Positions 1 to 7,251 of a stretch of 14,892 nt of DNA are shown piece by piece. The translations under genes were made by a program, and so were the position numbers. The notes under the pieces were generated by a model. That model saw only the letters and a program-made list of their open reading frames with translations. It was not told the DNA's origin and made no database searches. How positions within the stretch are numbered: position 1 is the first letter of the stretch; the number at the start of each line of letters is the position of its first letter. This stretch comes from Sulfurimonas sp. (GTDB taxonomy: Bacteria > Campylobacterota > Campylobacteria > Campylobacterales > Sulfurimonadaceae), in contig DTVI01000501.1 in NCBI GenBank assembly GCA_012963655.1, forward strand, positions 1 to 14,892. Reading direction: 5' to 3'.

Positions 1-75
1 TTGCCTTGTGTAGTTGTTAAACTAGTAGCAATAGATGTTCCACTTTCAAAGGCAGAAGGTATATTTTCAATTTAA
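1..75 (+). CDS. C-terminal end of an unidentified protein (partial)
   Basis: Frame 1 is open from the window edge to a TAA at 73-75 and encodes 24 residues ending KAEGIFSI. The other two plus frames are closed within this stretch. A hairpin follows directly at 78-103, which fits the 3' end of a gene converging on rsmD. The fragment is too short to assign a family, and it could be chance. The opposite strand also has an open frame here, but it lacks an ATG, GTG or TTG start after its upstream stop. Confidence 0.3.
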   Translation: MPCVVVKLVAIDVPLSKAEGIFSI

Positions 76-77
76 AT

Positions 78-103
78 ATCCTTACACCTAAATAAGTAAG
101 GAT
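78..103. terminator. Possible bidirectional terminator hairpin
   Basis: An inverted repeat with 8-base arms ATCCTTAC (78-85) and GTAAGGAT (96-103) encloses a 10-base loop. It sits between a plus-strand stop at 75 and the rsmD stop at 133, so it could end transcription in both directions. The flanks are AT-rich (TTTATTTA on the plus side), but there is no long U tract, so this is inferred from position and dyad only. Confidence 0.4.
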
Positions 104-132
104 TTATTTATACAAAGGGCTCAGTATCAAAC

Positions 133-723
133 TTAATCTAAGGGATTAGTATAATGTGTCAGGCTTGTTTTTCCAAATTTTTTACTTTTTTTCCGTATTA
201 AACAACCTATATTTTCAGGTAATTCTAACCCTGTCATATGCTCAATGGTAATTTTTTCTATCATTTCAAGAGGAATTGATTCAAGCATCTTAAACATTTT
301 ATTGTAAATTTCTTCCATGCCGTCTCTAAATGAAAAAGGAGGATCTACATAAAAGAAAGCTTTCTTTTTCTTTTGTGCAAGTTCTTTTTTAACCTGTTCT
401 ATATTCTCAAAACTGTTGCCATAAATAGATAAACAATTTTTAGCCCCTAGACTTTGAATATTTTTACTTAAGGTCTCAAAGGCAGCCTTATCTTTTTCCA
501 TAAAGTAGGCAAATTCAGCCCCACGACTTAAGGCTTCTAGTCCCACTGAACCTGAACCTGAGAACACTTCAACAAAGGTTGCATCTATAACATCAAACTG
601 AATAGAATTAAAATATGATTCTTTTACAATTACCTTAGAAGAACGTGTTGTTTCTAAGGAAGGTAGGTCAATCTTCTTTCCCTTATATTTCCCCGCAACT
701 ATACTACCTTGAAGTTTACTCAT
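133..723 (-). CDS. rsmD: 16S rRNA (guanine-966 N2)-methyltransferase RsmD
   Basis: A cytoplasmic S-adenosylmethionine-dependent enzyme that in this family methylates G966 (E. coli numbering) of 16S rRNA during 30S assembly. The 196-residue length is usual for RsmD. The N-terminus has the family start IVAGKYKGKKI (residues 9-18 region), followed by the SAM-binding motif I VFSGSGSVGLEALSRGA (residues 53-69). The catalytic motif IV is YVDPPF (125-130). A C-terminal FGKTSLTHY-like segment (183-191) is also typical. The start overlaps the upstream gene by 8 bases, so it is probably the last gene of a five-gene cluster and translationally coupled. Family assignment is firm; the exact target nucleotide is inferred from homology. 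Confidence 0.92.
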   Translation of the reverse strand: MSKLQGSIVAGKYKGKKIDLPSLETTRSSKVIVKESYFNSIQFDVIDATFVEVFSGSGSVGLEALSRGAEFAYFMEKDKAAFETLSKNIQSLGAKNCLSIYGNSFENIEQVKKELAQKKKKAFFYVDPPFSFRDGMEEIYNKMFKMLESIPLEMIEKITIEHMTGLELPENIGCLIRKKSKKFGKTSLTHYTNPLD

Positions 724-1090
724 AAAAGTCCTTAACCGCCATTAAGAGCTTGTTTTTATATTCTTGTGTTAAGACCTCAATTTTCTCTTCCAAAGCAGCA
801 TATGGGTCCTTTGAGCTTACATCAACCTCTTCATCATATGCTTTTACACTTTCAATATTGATAATCTTATTATAAAATCTATCTAAGGCAAGATAAAGTC
901 CTGAAGAAGAGAAAGGCTTTTTAATATCAGCCTCATCCTCACTTGAAACATAAAGACTATGATATGAATCTAAGATTTTTTTATCGCGAATCACAACATC
1001 ACATTGCTTTAGAGAACTTAAATTATTTTGTAAAAAGAGCTCAATTGAGCGTTGTAGTAAGGGTGATTCACATTGCACGGCCACTTTCAT
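716..1090 (-). CDS. Conserved-looking hypothetical protein, 124 aa
   Basis: I do not recognise this family. The protein is soluble and acidic, without a signal peptide or membrane segments. The first 40 residues (KVAVQCESPLL to CDVVIRDKKI) alternate predicted strands and helices in a way reminiscent of a receiver-like alpha/beta fold, but there is no acidic phosphorylation pocket. Residues 97-120 look helical. A strong ribosome binding site (AAGGAAG) lies a few bases before the ATG. The gene starts 16 bases after the exonuclease stop and overlaps rsmD by 8 bases, which supports it as a real gene in the same operon and hints at a housekeeping role near rRNA or DNA metabolism. That role is only context. 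Confidence 0.75.
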   Translation of the reverse strand: MKVAVQCESPLLQRSIELFLQNNLSSLKQCDVVIRDKKILDSYHSLYVSSEDEADIKKPFSSSGLYLALDRFYNKIINIESVKAYDEEVDVSSKDPYAALEEKIEVLTQEYKNKLLMAVKDFYE

Positions 1091-1106
1091 TTCTGTCTTC
1101 CTTGTC

Positions 1107-1826
1107 TTATACAGTTTTTAAATAATAATCTAGACTATAGGCCAGGTCTTCATCTAAATCAAGAAGGCTTTCACGCATCCAAGATAAATAAGCCCTGTCT
1201 ATTTGTGATATTTCTTCAATATAACGTTGCTTATACTTTCCAAATGAAAACTTCTCAAGTAAAACAGGCTTTGAACTTATATCAATAAGTTGCGAAAGAG
1301 TAGCATATTCAAGCAATGAGTCATATAAAAGTTTAACATGAAGAACATCAGATTTCGCTCGATGAGCTTGTAATTTTATGCCAAGTTCTGTAGAAAGACT
1401 TTCTTCTTTTTTATACAATAAAAGCTCATATCTTAAAAACTGTAATGAAAAAACTTCACACTCTTGAATCAAAGCCTTGGTACAGCGCTGAGTATCTATA
1501 TGTTGCATTTTAGAAATAAAGCCTTCTTTAGCAAGCATATCAAGAGTAAATTTTATATTATGAGAGATGAACACAGTTTCTTCATTATTGTGCTCTTCTA
1601 AATATGTATAAGGCTCACTTCTATCACATTTTGGTGCCTCTTTTAAGGCTTCATTTGTAATGTGATGTAAGGACATTGCCTCATTATTTATTTTTTTATC
1701 ACTCTTGCATAAGGAACTATATGTTTTAATCGTGCCCTTATCCTCAAGTATAAGGCCTAATTCACAAAGACGGTCTTTTTCTTCTAAGCCACTTGTTTCT
1801 AAGTCTAAAAAAAGTAACTTAGGCAT
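1107..1826 (-). CDS. DEDDh 3'-5' exonuclease with ExoX-type C-terminal motif
   Basis: A DnaQ/ExoX-superfamily nuclease of 239 residues that should remove nucleotides from 3' DNA ends with two metal ions. The visible acidic motifs are D8 and E10 in FLDLETSG (Exo I), SHNIKFTLDML with D96 (Exo II), and HRAKSD with H155 and D160 (Exo III, DEDDh type). After the nuclease domain, residues 195-216 read FGKYKQRYIEEISQIDRAYLSWM. That is the FGKYKG-xxI-xxI-xxxDxxYLxW pattern of the ExoX C-terminal/DUF3820 module, so this is closer to an exodeoxyribonuclease X type than to the polymerase III epsilon proofreader. The start codon overlaps the upstream membrane-protein gene by 8 bases. Substrate preference cannot be read from the sequence. 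Confidence 0.85.
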   Translation of the reverse strand: MPKLLFLDLETSGLEEKDRLCELGLILEDKGTIKTYSSLCKSDKKINNEAMSLHHITNEALKEAPKCDRSEPYTYLEEHNNEETVFISHNIKFTLDMLAKEGFISKMQHIDTQRCTKALIQECEVFSLQFLRYELLLYKKEESLSTELGIKLQAHRAKSDVLHVKLLYDSLLEYATLSQLIDISSKPVLLEKFSFGKYKQRYIEEISQIDRAYLSWMRESLLDLDEDLAYSLDYYLKTV

Positions 1827-2364
1827 CTTTTATCCTGACCTTTTTACATTTACTTAACCCTAATACAAACACAATCCCTCCAAAGATAGAAATAAGAAAG
1901 CTCAAGCTTATACCATTTATCCATTCACTAGGCAATTCCCCTGTAAAAACTGTATATATTCCCAAAAATATCACTAAAAAAATAATAATAATCCATAAAG
2001 AAAGAAAGAGCCATTTTCTCCACAGCATAACAATATCTGAAAGAAGTGGTGATTCTATACGTTTATCCTTGCAATCATAAAGAGATAAATTATATCCTGA
2101 TATTTCACGAGTAAAGACGGCCTTAAATACGAGTAAAAGCATAAGAATAAGACTCAAACTAAAAAAAGCAGGAAAAGAAAAATAAAAGATTGTTTTTAAG
2201 GCTAAAAAGCTTTCCTTGTTTAAGGTACCCGCACCCTTATAAATATATATAATAAGAGACGTTAGAAAAGACAATGTTGACGATAAGATAAGGGTTCTTA
2301 AAGCAATATAACTCAGCCAAAACCAGTATAATTTGAGGTAAAAGGACTTAGCTAGCGGCATCAA
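1819..2364 (-). CDS. Four-helix integral membrane protein of unknown function
   Basis: I recognise no named family. The 181 residues contain four long hydrophobic stretches at about 14-42, 57-81, 116-140 and 150-172. They form two hairpins separated by a charged stretch at about 84-112, followed by a short basic tail (SKCKKVRIKD). No catalytic or transport motif is visible. The gene overlaps its upstream neighbour by 17 bases and the exonuclease gene by 8 bases, so co-translation is likely. The start MMPLAKS was chosen because it is the first ATG of the open frame; the second Met is equally possible. Confidence 0.7.
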   Translation of the reverse strand: MMPLAKSFYLKLYWFWLSYIALRTLILSSTLSFLTSLIIYIYKGAGTLNKESFLALKTIFYFSFPAFFSLSLILMLLLVFKAVFTREISGYNLSLYDCKDKRIESPLLSDIVMLWRKWLFLSLWIIIIFLVIFLGIYTVFTGELPSEWINGISLSFLISIFGGIVFVLGLSKCKKVRIKDA

Positions 2365-2779
2365 CAGTAGATATCATATCATTATAATGTTCTAAGGTCA
2401 TAAAGCTTTTTTCAAAACGCCAACATAAGATAAATTTTACAACATCATTTTTAAGGGCCTTATCAATGCTATCAGATCGTCCAAAATATCCTAAAGAAGA
2501 ATTTTTCGACTTTTGCCCCTTTGCTTCTTTATCATAAGAGATACAAATGATTTGAACATATCTATTTTCTTTTATAGCTCCAAGGTCTTGGGCTTGTAAA
2601 GAAAGACCCGTTACATTCATAGCCTTATATTCAAAAAGGTCTTCAAAGGTGGAAACTTTTTCATCAATTTTCAAGCCTATGTATAAGGCTTTTAATTTTG
2701 CTAAATTTTCTTTTCGTGAACCTTCAAAACTAGTAATTTTAGAGGTTAATGCCTTTAGTCTATCTAACGCTGAACTCAT
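2348..2779 (-). CDS. Hypothetical soluble protein, 143 aa; first gene of rsmD cluster
   Basis: Not recognised. The N-terminal 40 residues are helical and rich in Lys and Leu. The middle (about 72-110) carries strand-like segments such as YVQIICISYD and a lysine/serine-rich loop, and residues 112-125 include KFILCWRF. There is no signal peptide or membrane span. A good ribosome binding site (AAGG) stands 7 bases before the ATG. The 103 bases upstream (2780-2882) separate it from the chemoreceptor gene and contain AT-rich promoter-like DNA (TTTATATAAA on the minus strand), but no confident -10. The gene probably opens the five-gene cluster ending in rsmD. Confidence 0.68.
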   Translation of the reverse strand: MSSALDRLKALTSKITSFEGSRKENLAKLKALYIGLKIDEKVSTFEDLFEYKAMNVTGLSLQAQDLGAIKENRYVQIICISYDKEAKGQKSKNSSLGYFGRSDSIDKALKNDVVKFILCWRFEKSFMTLEHYNDMISTVDAAS

Positions 2780-2882
2780 TTAAATACCTTATATCCTCAT
2801 ATTTTTTTATATAAAGCATATTGTGTACCATTTAGCCTTAATTACAAAGTCTACCTCTTTGAAAAATATCTTTCTTAAGTCC

Positions 2883-4478
2883 TTAGAAAAACTCAGTCTT
2901 TTTAATGTAAGCACGTTCTTCAGGATTTTTAGAAAGTTTAAAAAAGTTTAAAAATCCATCAATTGTTGTATCTGTTTCTTTAATTTCCATAGCAATTTCA
3001 TCGACCTCATTAATAAAGACTGCATTCTCAACAGATAAGGCTGACATATATTGAATTTGCTCGATGACAGACATAATATTTTTATTCATTAGCATAATTG
3101 AGTCTAAACCTTGTTTTGAAATTTGTACATTTCTATTAATGGCCTGGTCTATCAAAACAAATTGTGATTTAACTTCTTCACCTTCATTTACGAGTTCTTC
3201 AACGACCGAACTATTAGCCTCAAGTTTTTCTGTTGCCCCACTCATTGATTGAACAAAGACGGATAAGGCGGCATCTACCTCATTAATAGCCTTATTCGTT
3301 CTATCTGAAAGGCTACGTACTTCTTGCGCAACCACCGCAAAACTACGACCATGTTCCCCAGCTCGAGCTGCTTCAATGGCTGCATTTAAAGCAAGTAAGT
3401 TAGTTTGGTCTGCTATATCTCTAATTACGGCTGTTATTTGTTTTAAATTATCAACATCAGAAATAAGGTGTGAGAATTCATCATTAAGTTCATGAGTACT
3501 TTCCGCCGTGTGTAATATTTTAGAACTAATAGTGTCCATACTTTTATTCGTACTGGATAAAGACTTTTCACTTTCATGTGATATCTCAACAATCTCAGTT
3601 GAACCTTTTACTGTTTCATCTAAAGAAGCACGTATTTCATTTAGATGTTCCATGGTTTTATTTGACATCTCATCACTCTCGTTCGTTTTCGTACGTAATA
3701 AACACGTCAAATCAGTTAAAGCTTCTGCCAAAGAAGTTTGGTAAGCACTGTTTTGTTTTACAACAAAGATAGTATCATCTATCTTATTCACAAAATTATT
3801 AAAATTATTTACAGACATAGGAATACGAATACGTAAATCACCATCACCCTCAGAAAGATTTTGAGCAATGCCAGTTACCCTTTCAAGGTGAGTTAAAATA
3901 CTATTTCCTGTCCAATAATTAAGCCCTGTTAGCAAAACTAAAAAGAAGGCAAACAAAAAAGTAAAATAAATAAGAAACTCTGAACGTAGTTCTTCAAAAT
4001 AATCAGCCTTATTTACACCAGGCACAATCCAAGCGTCCCAAGCGGGAATGTATTTAAAAGCCGCAATCTTTTCTTGACCTGTAGTAGCCGAGGTATATTC
4101 ATAAAGTCCGCCACCTTTATGGGAAATTATATGTCCCCCATAGTCTGTATCCTTAAGATTTCTACCCATTTTTTTTGGATGAATTAATAAAGTTCCATCT
4201 GAGGATATGAGATACACATATCCTGTCTTGCCCACAATAATTTCATTTATATCTTTTTGAAGTTCTTTGTCTTTGTATCCAAGTTTATCTTTATTTGAAA
4301 TATAAAGAAGTGTTTTTTCTAAAGAAGTAGCTACAGATATAGTATCATTTTCCATAATATCATGAATCTTACCAACGGCAATGGAATAGGCAACAAAGGC
4401 AAATATAAGCAGGCTTGCAAGTGGTACAAAAAGATTTAATAAAATTTTTGATTTGATTGTATAAAATATAGAAAACAT
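2883..4478 (-). CDS. Methyl-accepting chemotaxis protein with single Cache domain
   Basis: An inner-membrane chemoreceptor of 531 residues. A transmembrane helix at about 12-35 leads into a periplasmic Cache-type sensor (about 40-160) with the signature GYVYLISSDGTLLIHP (86-101) and the AWDAWIVPG strand (146-154). A second helix follows at 167-188, then a HAMP-like linker (190-240) and the long coiled-coil signalling domain. The highly conserved hairpin tip is at 352-391 (DQTNLLALNAAIEAARAGE onward), which docks CheA and CheW. No C-terminal pentapeptide for CheR/CheB tethering is visible; the tail ends KKTEFF. The ligand is unknown; Cache domains of this kind often bind small organic acids or amino acids. 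It has its own promoter and strong ribosome binding site and is divergent from murA. Confidence 0.93.
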   Translation of the reverse strand: MFSIFYTIKSKILLNLFVPLASLLIFAFVAYSIAVGKIHDIMENDTISVATSLEKTLLYISNKDKLGYKDKELQKDINEIIVGKTGYVYLISSDGTLLIHPKKMGRNLKDTDYGGHIISHKGGGLYEYTSATTGQEKIAAFKYIPAWDAWIVPGVNKADYFEELRSEFLIYFTFLFAFFLVLLTGLNYWTGNSILTHLERVTGIAQNLSEGDGDLRIRIPMSVNNFNNFVNKIDDTIFVVKQNSAYQTSLAEALTDLTCLLRTKTNESDEMSNKTMEHLNEIRASLDETVKGSTEIVEISHESEKSLSSTNKSMDTISSKILHTAESTHELNDEFSHLISDVDNLKQITAVIRDIADQTNLLALNAAIEAARAGEHGRSFAVVAQEVRSLSDRTNKAINEVDAALSVFVQSMSGATEKLEANSSVVEELVNEGEEVKSQFVLIDQAINRNVQISKQGLDSIMLMNKNIMSVIEQIQYMSALSVENAVFINEVDEIAMEIKETDTTIDGFLNFFKLSKNPEERAYIKKTEFF

Positions 4479-4513
4479 TTGGAATAAACTCCTTCTTTTG
4501 GTGCGTATAAATC

Positions 4514-4541
4514 ATTATATCACATAATTTTTTTTGTACAA
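4514..4541 (-). promoter_or_regulatory. Promoter of the chemoreceptor gene
   Basis: On the minus strand, TTGTAC (4536-4541), a 16-base spacer and an extended -10 TGATATAAT (perfect TATAAT at 4514-4519) precede the chemoreceptor. The predicted transcript would start about 28 bases before its ATG, and a strong AAGGAG (4489-4494) lies 10 bases before the start. The -35 is weak, as is common in Campylobacterota. Confidence 0.6.
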
Positions 4542-4570
4542 CATGCTTTATGAATTTTCCTTTAACCTTA

Positions 4571-4588
4571 AATCACTATAATGTGATT
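4571..4588 (+). promoter_or_regulatory. murA -10 element inside a dyad
   Basis: A perfect TATAAT (4577-4582) is flanked by inverted arms AATCAC (4571-4576) and GTGATT (4583-4588). The -10 would give a leader of about 60 bases before murA. No good -35 is visible 17 bases upstream. The symmetric arms around the -10 look like an operator, although the arms are short and the protein that would bind is unknown. Confidence 0.5.
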
Positions 4589-4597
4589 ATTAAAAAC

Positions 4598-4619
4598 CTT
4601 AAGATAATTTTATCTTAAG
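4598..4619. repeat. Perfect inverted repeat in the murA leader
   Basis: Ten-base arms CTTAAGATAA (4598-4607) and TTATCTTAAG (4610-4619) are separated by only TT. In RNA this would make a 9-bp stem with a 4-base loop close to the predicted murA transcript 5' end; in DNA it would be a strong two-fold operator. It is not a terminator by position, because it lies 29 bases before the murA ATG and no U tract follows. Confidence 0.6.
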
Positions 4620-4648
4620 ATTAATTCTATTTTCACCTTAGGATATTC

Positions 4649-5911
4649 ATGGATTATTTACAAATTGTTGGCCCAACCAAACTTACTGGAAGTGTTGATA
4701 TTTCAGGTGCAAAGAATGCAGCCTTACCTCTTATTGCTATGACACTACTGGCTAAAAATGAGGTCACTCTAAATAACCTACCTAATGTGGTGGATATTAA
4801 AACCCTTATAAAGCTTCTTTCTAACCTAGGCGCAACAGTTGACTTAGAAAAAGAATCTGTTAAAATTAACACTTGCTCTCTTACTAACACTAAAGCGACC
4901 TATGATATTGTAAAAACAATGCGCGCTTCTATCTTAGTCTTAGGTCCTTTACTTTCACGATTTGGGCATTGTGAAGTTTCTCTTCCTGGGGGATGTGCGA
5001 TAGGTCAACGTCCTATTGACCTTCATCTTAAAGCCTTGGAACAGATGGGTGCAGAAATTTCTATTCAAGCAGGATATGTTCTAGCCAAGGCTCCTGATGG
5101 TCTAAAAGGTGCCCATATCGTTTTTGACAAGATAACGGTAACAGGAACAGCAAATATTGTTATGGCCGCAGCCTTAGCAAAGGGTAAAACAATCATTACA
5201 AATGCAGCTCTTGAACCTGAAGTTGTCCAGCTTTGTGAGGTTTTAAAAAGCGCAGGTATTTCTATTGATGGTATTGGAAGTTCTGAACTTATTATTTATG
5301 GAACAGATCGCCGTTTAGTTGAGATAGAACCTTTTCATATTATCCCTGATAGAATTGAAGCAGGTACGTATATGTGTGCGGCAGCAATTACAAATTCAGA
5401 AGTTACCATTAATAAAATACGTCCTGATCATTTAGAAGCCGTTAGTTCTAAATTAGAGCAGATGGGATTTTCTCTTGAAGTAAAAGACACAAGTATTACC
5501 GTTAAACCAGCTGAAAGTATTAAGGCAGTTGACATTATTACCCAAGAATTTCCTGCCTTTCCAACAGATATGCAAGCACAGTTTTTAACCCTATGTACGC
5601 AGGCAGATGGGGTAAGTATTATTGAAGAGCGTTTGTTTGAAAATCGCTTTATGCATGTAAGTGAGCTTCAGCGCTTAGGTGCTGATATTAAACTTAAGGG
5701 TAACTCAGCTACTGTGGCAGGAAAAATAGACCTAGTAGGTGCAGATGTTATGGCTACAGATTTAAGAGCCTCATCTGCCCTTGTATTAGCAGCCATGGTT
5801 GCTAAGGGTACAACACATGTACATAGGATTTATCATTTAGATAGAGGTTATGTGGAGTTAGAAAAAAAGCTACAAAAACTTGGAGCAAATATTAAGAGAT
5901 TAAAAGAGTAG
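4649..5911 (+). CDS. murA: UDP-N-acetylglucosamine 1-carboxyvinyltransferase MurA
   Basis: Cytoplasmic enzyme of the first committed step of peptidoglycan synthesis; it transfers enolpyruvate from phosphoenolpyruvate to UDP-GlcNAc. The 420 residues match the usual length. The residues that can be seen are SGAKNAALP with K22 and N23 at the active site, R92 in MRAS, and the catalytic-loop cysteine C116 in LPGGCAIGQRPIDLH, the residue that fosfomycin alkylates. The PTDMQAQ segment (about 308-314) and the C-terminal LDRGYVELEKKL are also typical. This protein has Cys rather than the Asp found in fosfomycin-insensitive MurA proteins. The start is preceded by AGGA about 5 bases away. The gene is divergent from the chemoreceptor and convergent with hspR, so it is probably monocistronic. 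Confidence 0.97.
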   Translation: MDYLQIVGPTKLTGSVDISGAKNAALPLIAMTLLAKNEVTLNNLPNVVDIKTLIKLLSNLGATVDLEKESVKINTCSLTNTKATYDIVKTMRASILVLGPLLSRFGHCEVSLPGGCAIGQRPIDLHLKALEQMGAEISIQAGYVLAKAPDGLKGAHIVFDKITVTGTANIVMAAALAKGKTIITNAALEPEVVQLCEVLKSAGISIDGIGSSELIIYGTDRRLVEIEPFHIIPDRIEAGTYMCAAAITNSEVTINKIRPDHLEAVSSKLEQMGFSLEVKDTSITVKPAESIKAVDIITQEFPAFPTDMQAQFLTLCTQADGVSIIEERLFENRFMHVSELQRLGADIKLKGNSATVAGKIDLVGADVMATDLRASSALVLAAMVAKGTTHVHRIYHLDRGYVELEKKLQKLGANIKRLKE

Positions 5912-5919
5912 TTCAGACT

Positions 5920-5934
5920 TTTCTTAAAAAGAAA
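5920..5934. terminator. Weak hairpin between convergent murA and hspR
   Basis: The 25 bases between the murA and hspR stops contain TTTCTT (5920-5925) and AAGAAA (5929-5934) around a 3-base loop. This short AT-only stem could help end transcription from both sides, but it is weak and may be chance. Confidence 0.22.
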
Positions 5935-5936
5935 CT

Positions 5937-6314
5937 TTACTTTTCTTCAAAAATCACGAGTTCATAAATACTTTTTTTAGTTACTAAGGTTTTATTTGGA
6001 GCTACGGCACCATTTTGTCTCATCTTTGAAACCTCAAGGGTTAAATCATTTACATCTTGTTCTAAAACCTCAACATGTTCTTTTAACCGAAGAATGATGT
6101 CCACTCCTGCAAGATTCACACCTAAATCACGAGTAAGACGTAAAATCATTTTAATTCTATCTATATCCTTTTGAGAATATAAACGAATTCTTCCTCCCGA
6201 ACGTGAAGGGCATACTAAATTTTCTCTTTCATACTGACGTAGGGTCTGAGGATGAATATCTAAAATTTTTGCAACAATGCTAATTAGGTAAACGGGTTCA
6301 TCATAATGGTGCAT
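5937..6314 (-). CDS. hspR: MerR-family heat-shock repressor HspR
   Basis: A DNA-binding repressor of chaperone genes, 125 residues, the usual size. The MerR-type helix-turn-helix occupies residues 7-45 (YLISIVAKILDIHPQTLRQYERENLV), followed by the wing PSRSGGRIRLYSQKDIDRI (36-54). A helical region at about 71-100 should form the antiparallel dimer coiled coil. In relatives HspR binds HAIR boxes and works with DnaK or CbpA as a heat sensor. It lies 17 bases after the cbpA stop with an AGGGA ribosome binding site, so it is the second gene of a cbpA-hspR operon, the same order as in Campylobacter. A HAIR-like site upstream of cbpA (7236-7256) implies autoregulation. Confidence 0.92.
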   Translation of the reverse strand: MHHYDEPVYLISIVAKILDIHPQTLRQYERENLVCPSRSGGRIRLYSQKDIDRIKMILRLTRDLGVNLAGVDIILRLKEHVEVLEQDVNDLTLEVSKMRQNGAVAPNKTLVTKKSIYELVIFEEK

Positions 6315-6331
6315 ACTAATCCCTGTTTATT

Positions 6332-7195
6332 TTATACCGTCTCAGGTAGTTTGTCTTGAAGCACTTGAGAAAGTTCTTCATCAAGAGTATCAACCTTTGG
6401 TAAAACAATATTAGCCTTTAGGTATAAGTTTCCACGGACCTTTGTTTTACGGTTTGTCACGCCCATCTCTTTTACCCTAAATCTTTGACCATTTTTTGTA
6501 TTTTCAGGTACTTTAAGTGTAATCACTTTTTCTAAGGTCTCAACACTTACCTTTCCACCAAATAAGGCAGACTTTAAAGGCACATCAAAGATTTTTACTA
6601 AGTTATCACCTTCTCTATCATAATCAACACTTGAAGCCACAGTTATTATAAGATATAAATCGCCTTTTTGGCTTCCCATATCCTTACCCTTACCCTTAAC
6701 TCTAAGCTTCTCGCCACTTTTAATACCTGCAGGAATTTTAATATCAAAACTATCTCCATGCATGGAAACAGAATGTTTACCACCAAGAACTGAGGATGAA
6801 AAAGCAACGGTGATATTAGTTTCAATATCTAAGTTCATAGCTTGTTGTCCGAAGCCGCCGCCCCCAAATCCACCTGCTCCACCAAATCCACCGCCTTGAT
6901 TAAACATAGAACGTAAGATATCATCAAGGTCTGCGCCACCACCTTGTCCACGAGCGAAATCATGAAAGTTTTGTCCACCAAACATGGAATCTCCATGCAT
7001 ATCATATTGAGAACGTTTTTGCTTGTCACTTAGGATTTCATAAGCAGCATTAATTTCTTTGAATTTTTCTTCAGCATCCGCATCTTTATTAACATCAGGG
7101 TGATATTGACGGGCTAATTTACGATATGCTTTTTTGATTTCTGCTTCATTTGATGAAGATGAAACCTCAAGGGTTTCATATAAACTTTTACTCAT
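6332..7195 (-). CDS. cbpA: CbpA-type DnaJ co-chaperone (no zinc finger)
   Basis: An Hsp40 partner of DnaK. Residues 4-68 form the J domain with the essential HPD at 32-34 (ARQYHPDVNKDA). A glycine/phenylalanine-rich linker runs from about 72 to 117. Two C-terminal substrate-binding beta-sandwich domains follow (about 120-270), with DIKIPAGIKSGEKLRVKGKG (151-170) and LKVPENTKNGQRFRVKEMG (227-245) as the repeated family signature. There are no CXXCXGXG repeats, so it is the type II/CbpA class and not full-length DnaJ; 287 residues is normal for that class. It is the first gene of the operon with hspR, transcribed from a promoter overlapped by an HspR box, so it should be heat-inducible. Confidence 0.93.
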   Translation of the reverse strand: MSKSLYETLEVSSSSNEAEIKKAYRKLARQYHPDVNKDADAEEKFKEINAAYEILSDKQKRSQYDMHGDSMFGGQNFHDFARGQGGGADLDDILRSMFNQGGGFGGAGGFGGGGFGQQAMNLDIETNITVAFSSSVLGGKHSVSMHGDSFDIKIPAGIKSGEKLRVKGKGKDMGSQKGDLYLIITVASSVDYDREGDNLVKIFDVPLKSALFGGKVSVETLEKVITLKVPENTKNGQRFRVKEMGVTNRKTKVRGNLYLKANIVLPKVDTLDEELSQVLQDKLPETV

Positions 7196-7221
7196 TGTAT
7201 ACCTTAATATATATTACAGAT

Positions 7222-7251
7222 ATTATATCACAAGGGTTGAGTCAAAGTCAA
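7222..7251 (-). promoter_or_regulatory. cbpA-hspR promoter
   Basis: On the minus strand TTGACT (7246-7251), an 18-base spacer and an extended -10 TGATATAAT (TATAAT at 7222-7227) stand before cbpA. The transcript would start about 20 bases before the ATG, with a TTAAGG ribosome binding site 6 bases before the start. The 11-mer TGTGATATAAT is identical to the one in the chemoreceptor promoter. Confidence 0.65.

Noticed and set aside
1..72. Minus-strand open frame reading IENIPSAFESGTSIATS
   Set aside because: It looks protein-like, but it follows an in-frame stop directly and has no ATG, GTG or TTG, and the putative terminator lies on the wrong side for it. The plus-strand frame ending at 75 is preferred.
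2850..2870. Hairpin CAAAG/CTTTG after the chemoreceptor gene
   Set aside because: The stem is only 5 bp with no U tract following; too weak to call a terminator.
3064..3772. Plus-strand open frames opposite the chemoreceptor
   Set aside because: They are low-complexity Ser/Leu-rich shadows of the coiled-coil coding region.
6835..7029. Alternative frame inside cbpA
   Set aside because: It arises from the repetitive Gly/Phe-rich linker codons of cbpA; the product shows no family features.
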